A DNA stretch of 38,090 bases from contig CAMZLK010000124.1 in the NCBI GenBank assembly GCA_947311475.1, forward strand, positions 1 through 38,090, written 5' to 3'. The position numbers and the translations under genes were made by a program. Of the stretch, positions 31,475 through 37,966 are shown piece by piece. The stretch's first letter is position 1; each line of letters begins with the position of its first letter. The notes below the pieces were generated by a model. The model was not told where the DNA came from. It worked only from the letters and a program-made list of their open reading frames with translations, and searched no databases. Source of the stretch: an uncultured Desulfocapsa sp. (GTDB lineage Bacteria; Desulfobacterota; Desulfobulbia; Desulfobulbales; Desulfocapsaceae).

Positions 31475-31656
31475 TGACTTCCGATAAACAGCGCGAAGAT
31501 GACAATGGCCTGGTGGAGTTAAAGATCACAATCCCCAAAGATCTTTATCGTGCCTATCAGCGCTGTTCCTGGATTATTACCCATGAAACGGGAAGGGATC
31601 AGCTGGATATAATGGAGGAGATGGTTCTTGATTTTCTGGTGAAAAATGAATGTTGA
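31471..31656 (+). CDS. Small hypothetical protein coupled to hisA
   Basis: 61 residues. The start codon overlaps the hisA stop (ATGA), with a second ATG directly after. The sequence VELKITIPKDLYRAYQRCSWIITH then QLDIMEEMVLDFLVKNE resembles a ribbon-helix-helix start (strand then two helices), but no partner is coded next to it. Function unknown. The overlap argues that it is translated, by coupling, since it has no ribosome binding site of its own. Confidence 0.55.
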   Translation: MMTSDKQREDDNGLVELKITIPKDLYRAYQRCSWIITHETGRDQLDIMEEMVLDFLVKNEC

Positions 31657-31670
31657 GAATAGCTTTTTAT

Positions 31671-31697
31671 TGATGAGTTCGTAAAAACTCTTCATCA
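31671..31697 (+). terminator. Imperfect hairpin after the hisA unit
   Basis: TGATGAGTT (31671-31679) pairs with AACTC-TT-CATCA (31685-31697) with a 2-base bulge. It is followed by CTTTGTTGC, a poor T-run. Probably a weak terminator. The remaining bases to 31835 hold no gene. Confidence 0.4.
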
Positions 31698-31835
31698 TCT
31701 TTGTTGCTGTAAAAATAAACGCTCCAATAAAAGCATTGATTTCATGGCTGAATTCATATTAACATACTTCGTTTACTCTGTTTAAGAACCTCATGCCTGT
31801 TTCCTTTTCACAGCTTATCAAGTTGTCAGGATCCT

Positions 31836-33212
31836 ATGAAAAAAAAGCTTCTCGTAATCGAAGACGAAAAATCAGTGGCTAAACAGCTTCGCTGGGGGCT
31901 TAGCGAAGAGTATGAAATAACAATTGCCTCCAACGCCTCCCAGGCCAGGCCCTTTCTTATCTCGGGCGTTTTTCCTGTGGTAACCTTAGACCTTGGTTTA
32001 CCGCCAAGTCCAGATACACCTGAACAGGGTTTTAAGCTTCTCGAAGATATCGCTGTTATCTCTCCACACACCAGGGTTATCGTAATTACTGGCAATACAG
32101 AGGAGGAAAATGCGATCCAGGCAATTGCTCTTGGTGCCGTTGATTTTATTGAAAAACCCATCAATTTAAAGTTGTTGAAAATTATTCTTTCCCGTGCCTT
32201 CAAGATTTCAGAATTGGCACAGGCCAAGCGACAACTTCAAAAAGAAAACAAACAGACCGGGGCATTGGCTGGTATGCTCGGCGTCTCTTCAGTCATGAAC
32301 AAGGTTTTTGATCGTCTGCGGCAGGCCAGTAAAACGGACTATCCAATATTGATAACCGGCAATACGGGTACCGGGAAAGAACTAGCGGCCCACGCCGTGC
32401 ATAGCCTGAGCCAAAGGGCTTCGCAAAATCTGGTTATCGTTAATTGTGGAGCAATTCCTGAAAATTTATTGGAAAGTGAGCTCTTTGGTCATGAAAAAGG
32501 GGCATTTACTGGCGCGAGCTCGCGTCAAATCGGGAAATTTGAACAAGCCCAGCATGGGACGCTCTTTTTAGATGAAATCGGTGAACTCCCTCTGTTGCTG
32601 CAGGTCAAACTTTTGCGTGTTTTACAGGAATCAACCATTCAACGGCTGGGCGGGACAAAGACCATTTCGCTGGATGTTCGGGTTATTGCAGCAACAAATA
32701 ATAATCTGGAGGATAGTATTGAAAACGGAAGCTTTCGGGAAGATCTTTTCTATCGTTTAAACGTTGTGCCCTTGAAATTGCCGGATTTGCGTGAGCGACC
32801 GGAGGATATATTGCTGCTTGCCCATTACTTTCTGCAGGAAGAATCCCAAAAATTAAAAAGAGGCCAGATGTCCTTTTTGTCAACGGCTCTCACAGCCCTT
32901 GCCGCCTATGACTGGCCGGGCAATGTTCGTGAACTCCAGAACCGTATCCGCAGGGCCCTTGGGACTACTTTTGGTAAAAATATCAGTGAAGTGGACTTAG
33001 GGCTTGAAGAAATTTCACATGATCGCCAGGAGGAACAGGAGCAGAAGGTTCTGACTCTAAAAGAGGCACGTGCAGGAGCCGAAAAAACTGCGGTGTACAG
33101 GGCGTTGTCTCTTACTGGCAATAATATAAGTCAGGCAGCCAAACTTCTTGAGGTGAGCCGTCCTACTTTGCATGATCTAATGAAAAAACTTGAGATTAGC
33201 ATACAAAAATGA
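31836..33212 (+). CDS. prsR: PEP-CTERM-box response regulator, NtrC-type sigma-54 activator
   Basis: 458 residues. The receiver domain (1-120) has the acidic pair E9-D10, phospho-acceptor D52 in VVTLDLGLPP and K107 in EKPIN. VVTLDLGLPPSPDTPEQGF and VIVITGNTEEENAIQAIALG are characteristic of the PrsR group tied to PEP-CTERM systems. The AAA+ domain has Walker A GNTGTGKE (175-182), the sigma-54 contact loop GAFTGA (222-227) and GTLFLDEIGEL. A Fis-type helix-turn-helix ends the protein (NNISQAAKLLEVSRPTLHDL). It should activate sigma-54 promoters of PEP-CTERM genes; a sigma-54 promoter and boxes lie 4 kb downstream. The partner kinase PrsK is not in the window. It overlaps the next gene by four bases. 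Confidence 0.92.
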   Translation: MKKKLLVIEDEKSVAKQLRWGLSEEYEITIASNASQARPFLISGVFPVVTLDLGLPPSPDTPEQGFKLLEDIAVISPHTRVIVITGNTEEENAIQAIALGAVDFIEKPINLKLLKIILSRAFKISELAQAKRQLQKENKQTGALAGMLGVSSVMNKVFDRLRQASKTDYPILITGNTGTGKELAAHAVHSLSQRASQNLVIVNCGAIPENLLESELFGHEKGAFTGASSRQIGKFEQAQHGTLFLDEIGELPLLLQVKLLRVLQESTIQRLGGTKTISLDVRVIAATNNNLEDSIENGSFREDLFYRLNVVPLKLPDLRERPEDILLLAHYFLQEESQKLKRGQMSFLSTALTALAAYDWPGNVRELQNRIRRALGTTFGKNISEVDLGLEEISHDRQEEQEQKVLTLKEARAGAEKTAVYRALSLTGNNISQAAKLLEVSRPTLHDLMKKLEISIQK

Positions 33213-33892
33213 GCGTTTCAAAAAGATCAATTAAAGAGTTGCTGGAAAAACCATGGTTGCCGTATGTCGTACCCTTTGTTCTGTTTTTATTGTTCACAGA
33301 ACCTGCCAGGTACTTTCCTTCTCTGGTTCCTTTTTTATATGTTGCCAAAACCGTTGTTGTCGGAGGAATTCTCTGGTTTTGGAGACATAGGTATGCGGAA
33401 GATTTTTCATCAGGGCTAACGTTCAGTGAATTTGTACTTGCCGCTTTTTGTGGTCTGCTTGTGCTTGTTCTCTGGATTGCACCTGAAGGATATTTTTATC
33501 AGTTTGATCCCAGGACTGGTTTTAATCCATATGCACTAACGGGAACAAAAGGGGCAGCATTTGGATTGATTGCTGTGCGCCTGATGGGGGCCTCGATTGT
33601 AGTCCCGATAATGGAAGAATTATTTTGGCGTTCTTTTTTGATGCGCTATCTGATTGATGTTGATTTCCGTTCAATCGCCATGGGTGCATTTACCTGGTTG
33701 TCGTTTCTTGGAGTTGCTGTTTTGTTTGGTCTGGAACATCACCGGATTGTTGTGGGTATTATTGCCGGATTGCTTTATGGGCTGTTGCTGGTTTATCAAA
33801 AGAAGTTGAGAGGTGTTGTTGTGGCCCATGCTGTTACTAATTTCGGCTTGGGTGTTTATGTTATTGCTACTGGTAATTGGGCTTTTTGGTAG
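33209..33892 (+). CDS. Exosortase-associated CAAX-protease-like membrane protein (CPBP family)
   Basis: 227 residues with about six hydrophobic helices. The family motifs are EELFWRSF (E136, E137, R141), GLEHHRIVVGIIAG (H177, H178) and AHAVTN (H207), the putative metal or catalytic residues of CPBP/Abi intramembrane proteases. The close association with a PrsR regulator, and the start EKPWLPYVVPFVLFLLFTEP, point to the PEP-CTERM-linked CAAX-protease-related group. It may process or release exosortase substrates; the substrate is unknown. It is translated from an ATG overlapping the prsR stop. No exosortase is coded in the window. A PEP-CTERM box follows three bases after its stop. Confidence 0.85.
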   Translation: MSVSKRSIKELLEKPWLPYVVPFVLFLLFTEPARYFPSLVPFLYVAKTVVVGGILWFWRHRYAEDFSSGLTFSEFVLAAFCGLLVLVLWIAPEGYFYQFDPRTGFNPYALTGTKGAAFGLIAVRLMGASIVVPIMEELFWRSFLMRYLIDVDFRSIAMGAFTWLSFLGVAVLFGLEHHRIVVGIIAGLLYGLLLVYQKKLRGVVVAHAVTNFGLGVYVIATGNWAFW

Positions 33893-33894
33893 GT

Positions 33895-33911
33895 TGTAAA
33901 CTATTCCGACA
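33895..33911 (+). promoter_or_regulatory. PEP-CTERM box 1 (orphan)
   Basis: TGTAAACTATTCCGACA is the same 17-base motif as at 36036 and 36191. It lies three bases after the CAAX gene stop. No PEP-CTERM gene follows; instead a palindromic repeat and toxin-antitoxin genes begin within 20 bases. Confidence 0.65.
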
Positions 33912-33926
33912 TCTTGTTGGGGAAAA

Positions 33927-33997
33927 GGGAAAATAGGGGACAGACCACGTTTTACGTTTTTGAAAAACGTAAAACGTGGTCTGTCCCCTATTTTCCC
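33927..33997. repeat. 71-bp perfect palindrome, GGGGACAGACC (REP-like) family
   Basis: A 35-base arm (33927-33961), one central base and a perfect 35-base complementary arm (33963-33997). Each arm reads GGGAAAATAGGGGACAGACC outward to inward and continues with ACGTTTTACG. It is flanked by a further partial direct copy (ATTTTCCCTATTTTCC). Elements of this kind are associated with REP-associated tyrosine transposases; none is coded here. It interrupts a PIN toxin gene. Confidence 0.85.
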
Positions 33998-34066
33998 TAT
34001 TTTCCTACTGAGTGGTTCAAGACAATAATAGGCCGCGAGGACACTGGTATCGATATAATACATCAA
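33998..34066 (-). pseudogene. PIN-domain toxin truncated by the palindromic repeat
   Basis: On the minus strand MMYYIDTSVLAAYYCLEPLS (from 34066) is the first ~20 residues of a VapC/PIN toxin, with the first catalytic aspartate in YIDTSVLAAYY. After AGG at 34003 the sequence changes to the GGGAAAATAGGGG repeat and no PIN sequence resumes on the far side. The reading frame stays open through the palindrome but codes for repeat-derived and antisense sequence. The toxin is therefore lost, leaving the antitoxin 34063-34296 without its partner. Confidence 0.8.
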
Positions 34067-34296
34067 TACCGCTCCTTATCACGGGCTCCTAGAATAACTG
34101 AACTGAGATTTTCTCCTGACAAAGAAATTGTTCTCCTGAATTCTTTTAAACTTGGCAGGTTACAACCTGTTTCCGATGATACAAGCCGGGCTACCTTTTT
34201 GCCGCGTCGTATAAGAAGAATATCTTGTCCCTGTTCAACTTTATTAAGCAATTGACTGAAATTACATCTTGCTTCTTTTACATTTATCTTGAGCAT
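34063..34296 (-). CDS. Phd/YefM-family antitoxin, now without an intact toxin
   Basis: 77 residues: MLKINVKEARCNFSQLLNKV, then EQGQDILLIRRGKKVARLVS, the DNA-binding and dimer part of Phd/YefM antitoxins. The tail (LKEFRRTISLSGENLSSVIL) is the toxin-binding part and ends RDKERY. Its end overlaps the start of the truncated PIN gene by four bases. GTAC motifs upstream suggest self-repression. Kept intact although the toxin is gone, it may act as an antidote to related toxins or simply be a recent relic. Confidence 0.85.
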   Translation of the reverse strand: MLKINVKEARCNFSQLLNKVEQGQDILLIRRGKKVARLVSSETGCNLPSLKEFRRTISLSGENLSSVILGARDKERY

Positions 34297-34332
34297 AGTT
34301 TCTCCCTCATTTACTAATGATGCCTAACTTGC

Positions 34333-34358
34333 GTACTCTTTGAGAGTACTCACCGTAC
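34333..34358. promoter_or_regulatory. Inverted GTAC motifs upstream of the orphan antitoxin
   Basis: GTACTC-TTT-GAGAGTAC (34333-34349) is an imperfect inverted repeat, and another GTAC is at 34355-34358. It lies 37-62 bases upstream of the antitoxin start on the minus strand. It is similar in kind to the TGTACA sites of other Phd/YefM modules in this window. Confidence 0.45.
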
Positions 34359-34377
34359 AATGGAAAGTCAACCTTGG

Positions 34378-34445
34378 GAAATAGGGGACAGACCACGTTT
34401 TACGGTTTTGAAAAACCGCAAAACGTGGTCTGTCCCCTATTTTCC
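34378..34445. repeat. GGGGACAGACC palindrome, near-perfect copy
   Basis: Arms GGAAATAGGGGACAGACCAC... and its complement ending GTGGTCTGTCCCCTATTTTC meet at a G/A-rich centre (34411-34416). One internal mismatch (TTACGG against CCGCAA) separates it from a perfect palindrome. It sits between two divergently oriented toxin-antitoxin modules. Confidence 0.85.
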
Positions 34446-34462
34446 TGCTTTTTTTCCGCAAC

Positions 34463-34491
34463 TTGACAATAAAAAGCTTTGAATGTATCCT
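34463..34491 (+). promoter_or_regulatory. Sigma-70-type promoter of the VapBC module
   Basis: TTGACA (34463-34468) and TATCCT (34486-34491) with a 17-base spacer, 37 bases before the antitoxin start. The -35 is a perfect consensus. Confidence 0.6.
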
Positions 34492-34506
34492 AAAAAGCAA
34501 ATACAT
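34483..34506. promoter_or_regulatory. Inverted repeat overlapping the VapBC promoter
   Basis: ATGTAT (34483-34488) and ATACAT (34501-34506) are inverted around 12 bases and overlap the -10, where an antitoxin-toxin repressor complex would bind. Confidence 0.45.
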
Positions 34507-34527
34507 AGAATATATTTGGAGGTAATT

Positions 34528-34752
34528 ATGGCTCAACTACATTGTTATGTACCGGATGAAGTCGCTAAGCTCTTTCAGCAAAAAGCAAAACATGTTCACC
34601 TGTCAGTATCTAAGTACTTGGCTACTCTAGTGAAAAATGAGATTTGTACTACATGGCCTGATAACTACTTTGACCTTTTTGGATCCTGGGAAGGGGCCCC
34701 CCTTGAACGTCCAGAGCAGGGTGAGTATGAGCAGCGCCAGGAGTTTAAGTAG
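34528..34752 (+). CDS. VapB-like antitoxin
   Basis: 74 residues from ATG 34528, chosen for the GGAGG seven bases upstream. MAQLHCYVPDEVAKLFQQKA and VHLSVSKYLATLVKNEI form a strand and two helices like ribbon-helix-helix proteins. The acidic, tryptophan- and proline-containing tail (YFDLFGSWEGAPLERPEQGE) is like toxin-inserting tails of VapB antitoxins. It is directly followed by the toxin (TAGATG). Confidence 0.8.
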   Translation: MAQLHCYVPDEVAKLFQQKAKHVHLSVSKYLATLVKNEICTTWPDNYFDLFGSWEGAPLERPEQGEYEQRQEFK

Positions 34753-35151
34753 ATGTTCTTGCTCGACAGCAATGTTTGTATTCATCTACTCAATGAAAAA
34801 CACATTGGAATAGAGCGAAACTTTCGCGCACATTCTCCATCGGAAATCGCCTTATGCAGTATTGTTAAAGCAGAATTGCTATTTGGGGCAAGGCACAGCC
34901 AGCGAGTAAGTGCAAATCTACTCCGTTTAAAACAATTTTTTGCACCACTTGCGAGTTTACCATTCGATGATCGCTGTGCAGAAGAATACGCTCAAATACG
35001 AGTAGATCTAACTGTTCAAGGGAAAATAATTGGCCCAAATGATATGCTGATTGCAGCTATTGCCAAAGCAAATAATGTAACCCTTGTAACTCACAATATT
35101 GGTGAATTTAGTCGAATTTCCGGTATGCAAATTGAAGACTGGGAAAATTGA
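34753..35151 (+). CDS. vapC: VapC-type PIN toxin
   Basis: 132 residues with all PIN acidic residues: D5 (MFLLDSNVCI), E41 (VKAELLFGARHS) and D97 (GPNDMLIAA). The end VTHNIGEFSRISGMQIEDW matches the TxNxxEFxRVxGLxxxxW signature of VapC (the FitB/VapC group that cuts initiator tRNA or rRNA). Its start abuts the antitoxin stop. The palindromic repeat begins two bases after its stop, so the repeat may also shape the transcript end. It appears intact. Confidence 0.93.
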   Translation: MFLLDSNVCIHLLNEKHIGIERNFRAHSPSEIALCSIVKAELLFGARHSQRVSANLLRLKQFFAPLASLPFDDRCAEEYAQIRVDLTVQGKIIGPNDMLIAAIAKANNVTLVTHNIGEFSRISGMQIEDWEN

Positions 35152-35153
35152 GA

Positions 35154-35214
35154 GGGAAATAGGGGACAGACCACGTTTTTGCGTTTTTAAAAACGTGGTC
35201 TGTCCCCTATTTCC
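35154..35214. repeat. GGGGACAGACC palindrome with shortened centre
   Basis: GGGAAATAGGGGACAGACCA... and its complement ...TGGTCTGTCCCCTATTTCCC are joined by a short, partly unpaired centre (GCGTTT). It is followed by two more ATTTCCCC repeats to about 35235. It separates the convergent VapC and PIN genes. Confidence 0.85.
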
Positions 35215-35237
35215 CCTATTTCCCCGCTATTTTCCTA

Positions 35238-35657
35238 CTATTTCCCCAAATATTCACATTGAAGACCCGACTGCATGGCAGCGTCTAATTGTCTTTTATC
35301 CGAAGTAATAAAGAGATCTGCCTTCCACTCAAGGGCACAAGCAATATGTAAAGCATCCCTTGCCCGCAATACATTCATTTCTAAAAGTTTAACTGACTGT
35401 GCAACAGCAGCAGGGGTGACTTGAAGGATAGTTGCGTCACGGACATCATCAAGCAATTGTCTTTTAGACATTTGGTATTCTTTGTCGGTAAATGCTTGCT
35501 CCCGTAGACGTCGGTTTAGGGCGGAAATGATTTCCGGAACTACAATAATGCAGAGAGCCAGCTCTGAAGCGTGTTGCAGAAGTATATCCAGTTTGTTGCT
35601 TCCAGTTTCCTGAATGTATCTTTTGGCAAAAGAGGAAGAGTCAATGGCCAATCTCAT
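35238..35657 (-). CDS. PIN-domain toxin of a Phd/PIN module
   Basis: 139 residues. Catalytic acids are D6 (LAIDSSSFAKRY), E42 (VVPEIISALNRR) and the aspartate of RARDALHIACAL, followed by ADLFITSDKRQLDAA, the last PIN acid region. The order and spacing fit intact VapC-type RNases. It overlaps the antitoxin gene by four bases (ATGA). Its stop lies next to the repeated CCCCTATTT tract, so the 3' end of the transcript runs into the repeat. Confidence 0.9.
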   Translation of the reverse strand: MRLAIDSSSFAKRYIQETGSNKLDILLQHASELALCIIVVPEIISALNRRLREQAFTDKEYQMSKRQLLDDVRDATILQVTPAAVAQSVKLLEMNVLRARDALHIACALEWKADLFITSDKRQLDAAMQSGLQCEYLGK

Positions 35658-35887
35658 TGCTTTTCTTTGCGTTCATTCAGGATAGCAGAAGACAGGTTGC
35701 TCCCTTGAATTTTTAATTGAATTCCAGGCTTTTTCCATGAGGGGGTACGTCTGATTTCGTCAGTAAAGGGTATTATCTCTGCGACAGGCTTTCCACGGCG
35801 TAAAAGTACAAGTGTCTCTCCATGTTCTACTTCTGTAATAAAACCTGAAGCTTTTTTGCGGAAATCAGTGAAGGTGATTGTTTTCAT
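35654..35887 (-). CDS. Phd/YefM-family antitoxin
   Basis: 77 residues: MKTITFTDFRKKASGFITEV, then EHGETLVLLRRGKPVAEIIP, the standard Phd/YefM N-terminal domain. The tail PSWKKPGIQLKIQGSNLSSA is close in pattern to the tail of the orphan antitoxin at 34063 (SLKEF...LSGENLSSVIL), so the two modules are related. A GGAGAC box precedes the ATG. Two TGTACA palindromes lie directly upstream. Confidence 0.88.
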   Translation of the reverse strand: MKTITFTDFRKKASGFITEVEHGETLVLLRRGKPVAEIIPFTDEIRRTPSWKKPGIQLKIQGSNLSSAILNERKEKQ

Positions 35888-35904
35888 GGTTGTGTCTCCT
35901 TGTG

Positions 35905-35922
35905 TGTACAGTTAGGTGTACA
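35905..35922. promoter_or_regulatory. Paired TGTACA operator of YefM type
   Basis: TGTACA at 35905-35910 and 35917-35922, centre to centre 12 bases, 18-35 bases upstream of the antitoxin start. TGTACA is the core of the yefM-yoeB operator palindromes in E. coli. Autoregulation by the antitoxin-toxin complex is likely. Confidence 0.65.
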
Positions 35923-36035
35923 TGTGTTTTGTTTGTTTGTCAAGACATATGCAGATGCTTGTTTGTGTCCTCTATTGTTCCGGTTGTTCCTCAAATGATT
36001 GATTGTATGTTATATTTTGAAGGCTTTGAAAAAAG

Positions 36036-36052
36036 TGTAAAATAATCTGACA
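36036..36052 (+). promoter_or_regulatory. PEP-CTERM box 2
   Basis: TGTAAAATAATCTGACA, 14 of 17 bases identical to box 3. It lies about 320 bases upstream of the sigma-54 promoter, in the position of a distant enhancer for the PrsR-type activator. Confidence 0.65.
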
Positions 36053-36190
36053 GCTAACTGCCGGATATTTTCTGTTTTCCCCATATGTTTTCTTGTTTTG
36101 CTGGGTTTGAGTGGGGCTAAATTGGAATTCACTGGTAAAATATATGTTATTACAGCTTGTTATGGTGGTTATTGTCGGGCGTAGTAGATT

Positions 36191-36207
36191 TGTAAAGAAA
36201 TCCGACA
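36191..36207 (+). promoter_or_regulatory. PEP-CTERM box 3
   Basis: TGTAAAGAAATCCGACA, about 165 bases upstream of the -24 element. Together with boxes 1 and 2 the consensus is TGTAAANWAWTCYGACA. The intervening 36053-36190 and 36208-36371 hold no gene. Confidence 0.7.
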
Positions 36208-36371
36208 CTGTGTTTTCTGTTTAATTCTTTTGTGTGCTTACAGTTGTTATGTCTTGGGATAGGTTAAATAATTATCGTGGGGAAGGATTGTTTGAGGTTT
36301 GTGTGATTTTGGTATGTTGGTGTTGTTTTCGCTGTAGTCTGTCCTTCAATGCACCCAACTGGCTGTGAATG

Positions 36372-36387
36372 TGGCCTGATGTTTGCA
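36372..36387 (+). promoter_or_regulatory. Sigma-54 promoter of the PEP-CTERM genes
   Basis: TGGCCTGATGTTTGCA has GG at 36373-36374 and GC at 36385-36386, the -24/-12 pair with the required ten bases between. It lies 55 bases before the start of the first PEP-CTERM gene and downstream of two activator boxes, exactly the arrangement a PrsR-type regulator needs. Confidence 0.75.
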
Positions 36388-36442
36388 TTGAATATCATAG
36401 TAAAAATCGATTCACTAATGATAAAAAATAAGGAGAGTAGAA

Positions 36443-37090
36443 ATGAAAAAAATTATTATAACTACAGTGTGTGCTGCATGCTTAAGTTTTGCCAGTTCTG
36501 CAATGGCAACATCAATTTTTTATGAGGCAACGGATGTAACTGGTGTTGGATCGGTAACATATGGTACTTTCTTAAATCCTAACGACGCTCCTGTCTTCTC
36601 ATTTACTGGGACTAACGGTAATGTGGATTATGATTTCAGTGCTTTTTCACCAGGAGAATACACATTAAGTGTTACTCTTGAAGGCTTTTGGGCTGATTTT
36701 AATGAAGATAACAATGTGGATTTTACGTTACCCAGTGGCACCTTAACCAGCAATCCCTTTGACCTTACCACATTACCATCTGCCAGTGGAACCGTCGGGC
36801 AGTTGACGTGGAATGTTGACCTTAATAGCGGCGGTTCGGTTTCGTATGATTTTGGTACCACCGGCACTTATACAAATGCTGGTGTTAATGCCATACTCGG
36901 AGGTTTAGATATCCTATATAGTGAGGATCATCTTGCAAATGGCGGTATGGATGCAAATATGGGCTGGGATACGCTGAGAGTTGAATTAAACAGCACCGCT
37001 CCTGTCCCCGAGCCTGCGACAATGTTTCTTTTCGGAACGGGCCTCCTTGGTCTGGTAGGTTATAATCGTAAACGCTCCGATAAAGCTTAA
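36443..37090 (+). CDS. PEP-CTERM-anchored secreted protein 1
   Basis: 215 residues. Signal peptide 1-22 (MKKIIITTVCAACLSFASSA, cut near AMA-TS). The mature part is acidic, rich in Thr, Gly, Asn and Asp, and likely all beta. The C-terminal sorting tail is VPEPATMFLFGTGLLGL followed by GYNRKR, the PEP motif, hydrophobic helix and basic end that exosortase recognises. It is exported, cut and released or anchored at the outer surface, as in floc or biofilm matrix proteins. An AGGAGAG box precedes the ATG. It is under the sigma-54 promoter at 36372. No exosortase is in the window. Confidence 0.92.
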   Translation: MKKIIITTVCAACLSFASSAMATSIFYEATDVTGVGSVTYGTFLNPNDAPVFSFTGTNGNVDYDFSAFSPGEYTLSVTLEGFWADFNEDNNVDFTLPSGTLTSNPFDLTTLPSASGTVGQLTWNVDLNSGGSVSYDFGTTGTYTNAGVNAILGGLDILYSEDHLANGGMDANMGWDTLRVELNSTAPVPEPATMFLFGTGLLGLVGYNRKRSDKA

Positions 37091-37097
37091 CCGCGGA

Positions 37098-37122
37098 ATA
37101 AACGGGGTCTGTCCCCCTTTTG
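37098..37122 (+). repeat. Partial GGGTCTGTCCCC repeat between the PEP-CTERM genes
   Basis: AACGGGGTCTGTCCCCCTTT contains the right-arm core (GTCTGTCCCC) of the palindrome family without its left arm. It lies eight bases after the first PEP-CTERM stop. Confidence 0.5.
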
Positions 37123-37167
37123 CTTTCTTTTGCTTTAAACATTTTAAACAATTAAAAGGAGAAAAAA

Positions 37168-37818
37168 ATGAAGAAAATGTATGTTACAATTGCCGTATGC
37201 TCTATGTCATTGTTATTTGCGTCGATTTCTACAGCAGCTGTGTTGATGATAAATGATAGGACAACATTTGAAGCTCTTGGTGTTATTGATTATAATAATG
37301 GTTTCGATAGTTTTGGATCAGGGTTTTCATTTCCAGGTGATCCTTGGACTAGCCAAGGTGTTACATATACCAGTTCTCAGAATCTTATAATAGGAGCGAG
37401 TACTGGCTATTCTTCTGATGGTACTCCAATGATGGCAAACAATCATTGGAATCCAGTCACTGGCGATATTGATGCTTTAGCAGGTTATGATCTCTTCGGA
37501 TTTGATGCAGGTTGGATGTCCGGAGATGACCAGGGTACACTGATGTCCATTATGACTAATCTGGGTAACTATTCATTTAATGTAGATTTAAATGAAGCTA
37601 CCCATACTGATTTTTTCGGATTTGTGGCTGATGGTGGGGAATATATGACTGGATTTAATATCAAGACCACATATCATTATGCATTAGCTGGTATGGATAA
37701 CGTTACCGTTGGACATCAAGGCAATGCACCTGTTCCTGAACCTGCTACTATGCTACTTATGGGTACTGGTCTTTTGGGTTTGATGGGTTACAATCGTAAG
37801 CGTTTCAATAAAAAATAA
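37168..37818 (+). CDS. PEP-CTERM-anchored secreted protein 2
   Basis: 216 residues. Signal peptide about 1-24 (MKKMYVTIAVCSMSLLFASI, cut near TAA). The mature domain contains FEALGVIDYNNGFDSFGSGF and DIDALAGYDLFGFDAGW, Gly/Asp/Thr-rich and probably a beta sandwich. The end is VPEPATMLLMGTGLLGL then GYNRKR, almost the same tail as protein 1, while the mature domains look unrelated. AAAAGGAG precedes the ATG. With only 77 bases between the genes and no own box, it is probably co-transcribed from the sigma-54 promoter. A strong terminator follows. Confidence 0.92.
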   Translation: MKKMYVTIAVCSMSLLFASISTAAVLMINDRTTFEALGVIDYNNGFDSFGSGFSFPGDPWTSQGVTYTSSQNLIIGASTGYSSDGTPMMANNHWNPVTGDIDALAGYDLFGFDAGWMSGDDQGTLMSIMTNLGNYSFNVDLNEATHTDFFGFVADGGEYMTGFNIKTTYHYALAGMDNVTVGHQGNAPVPEPATMLLMGTGLLGLMGYNRKRFNKK

Positions 37819-37845
37819 TGAAATAGTTTTAGCTGCCAAGAATGT

Positions 37846-37882
37846 AAAAAGCCCTCAGAATTGAAATCTGAGGGCTTTTTTT
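37846..37882 (+). terminator. Rho-independent terminator after the PEP-CTERM genes
   Basis: AAAAAGCCCTCAGA (37846-37859) pairs with TCTGAGGGCTTTTT (37867-37880) around a 7-base loop, ending in a T-run. Confidence 0.93.
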
Positions 37883-37896
37883 ATAGGAACCCTGTA

Positions 37897-37960
37897 ACAA
37901 TAGGGGACAGACCCCAATTAAATATGAGGTTTTTCAATAATAGGGGACGGACCACGGTTT
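37897..37960 (+). repeat. Two left-arm fragments of the GGGGACAGACC family
   Basis: CAATAGGGGACAGACCCC (from 37899) and AATAGGGGACGGACCACGGT (from 37939), 40 bases apart and in the same orientation. Neither has its inverted partner. The second ends seven bases before the stop of the PIN fragment. Confidence 0.55.
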
Positions 37961-37966
37961 AATTCG

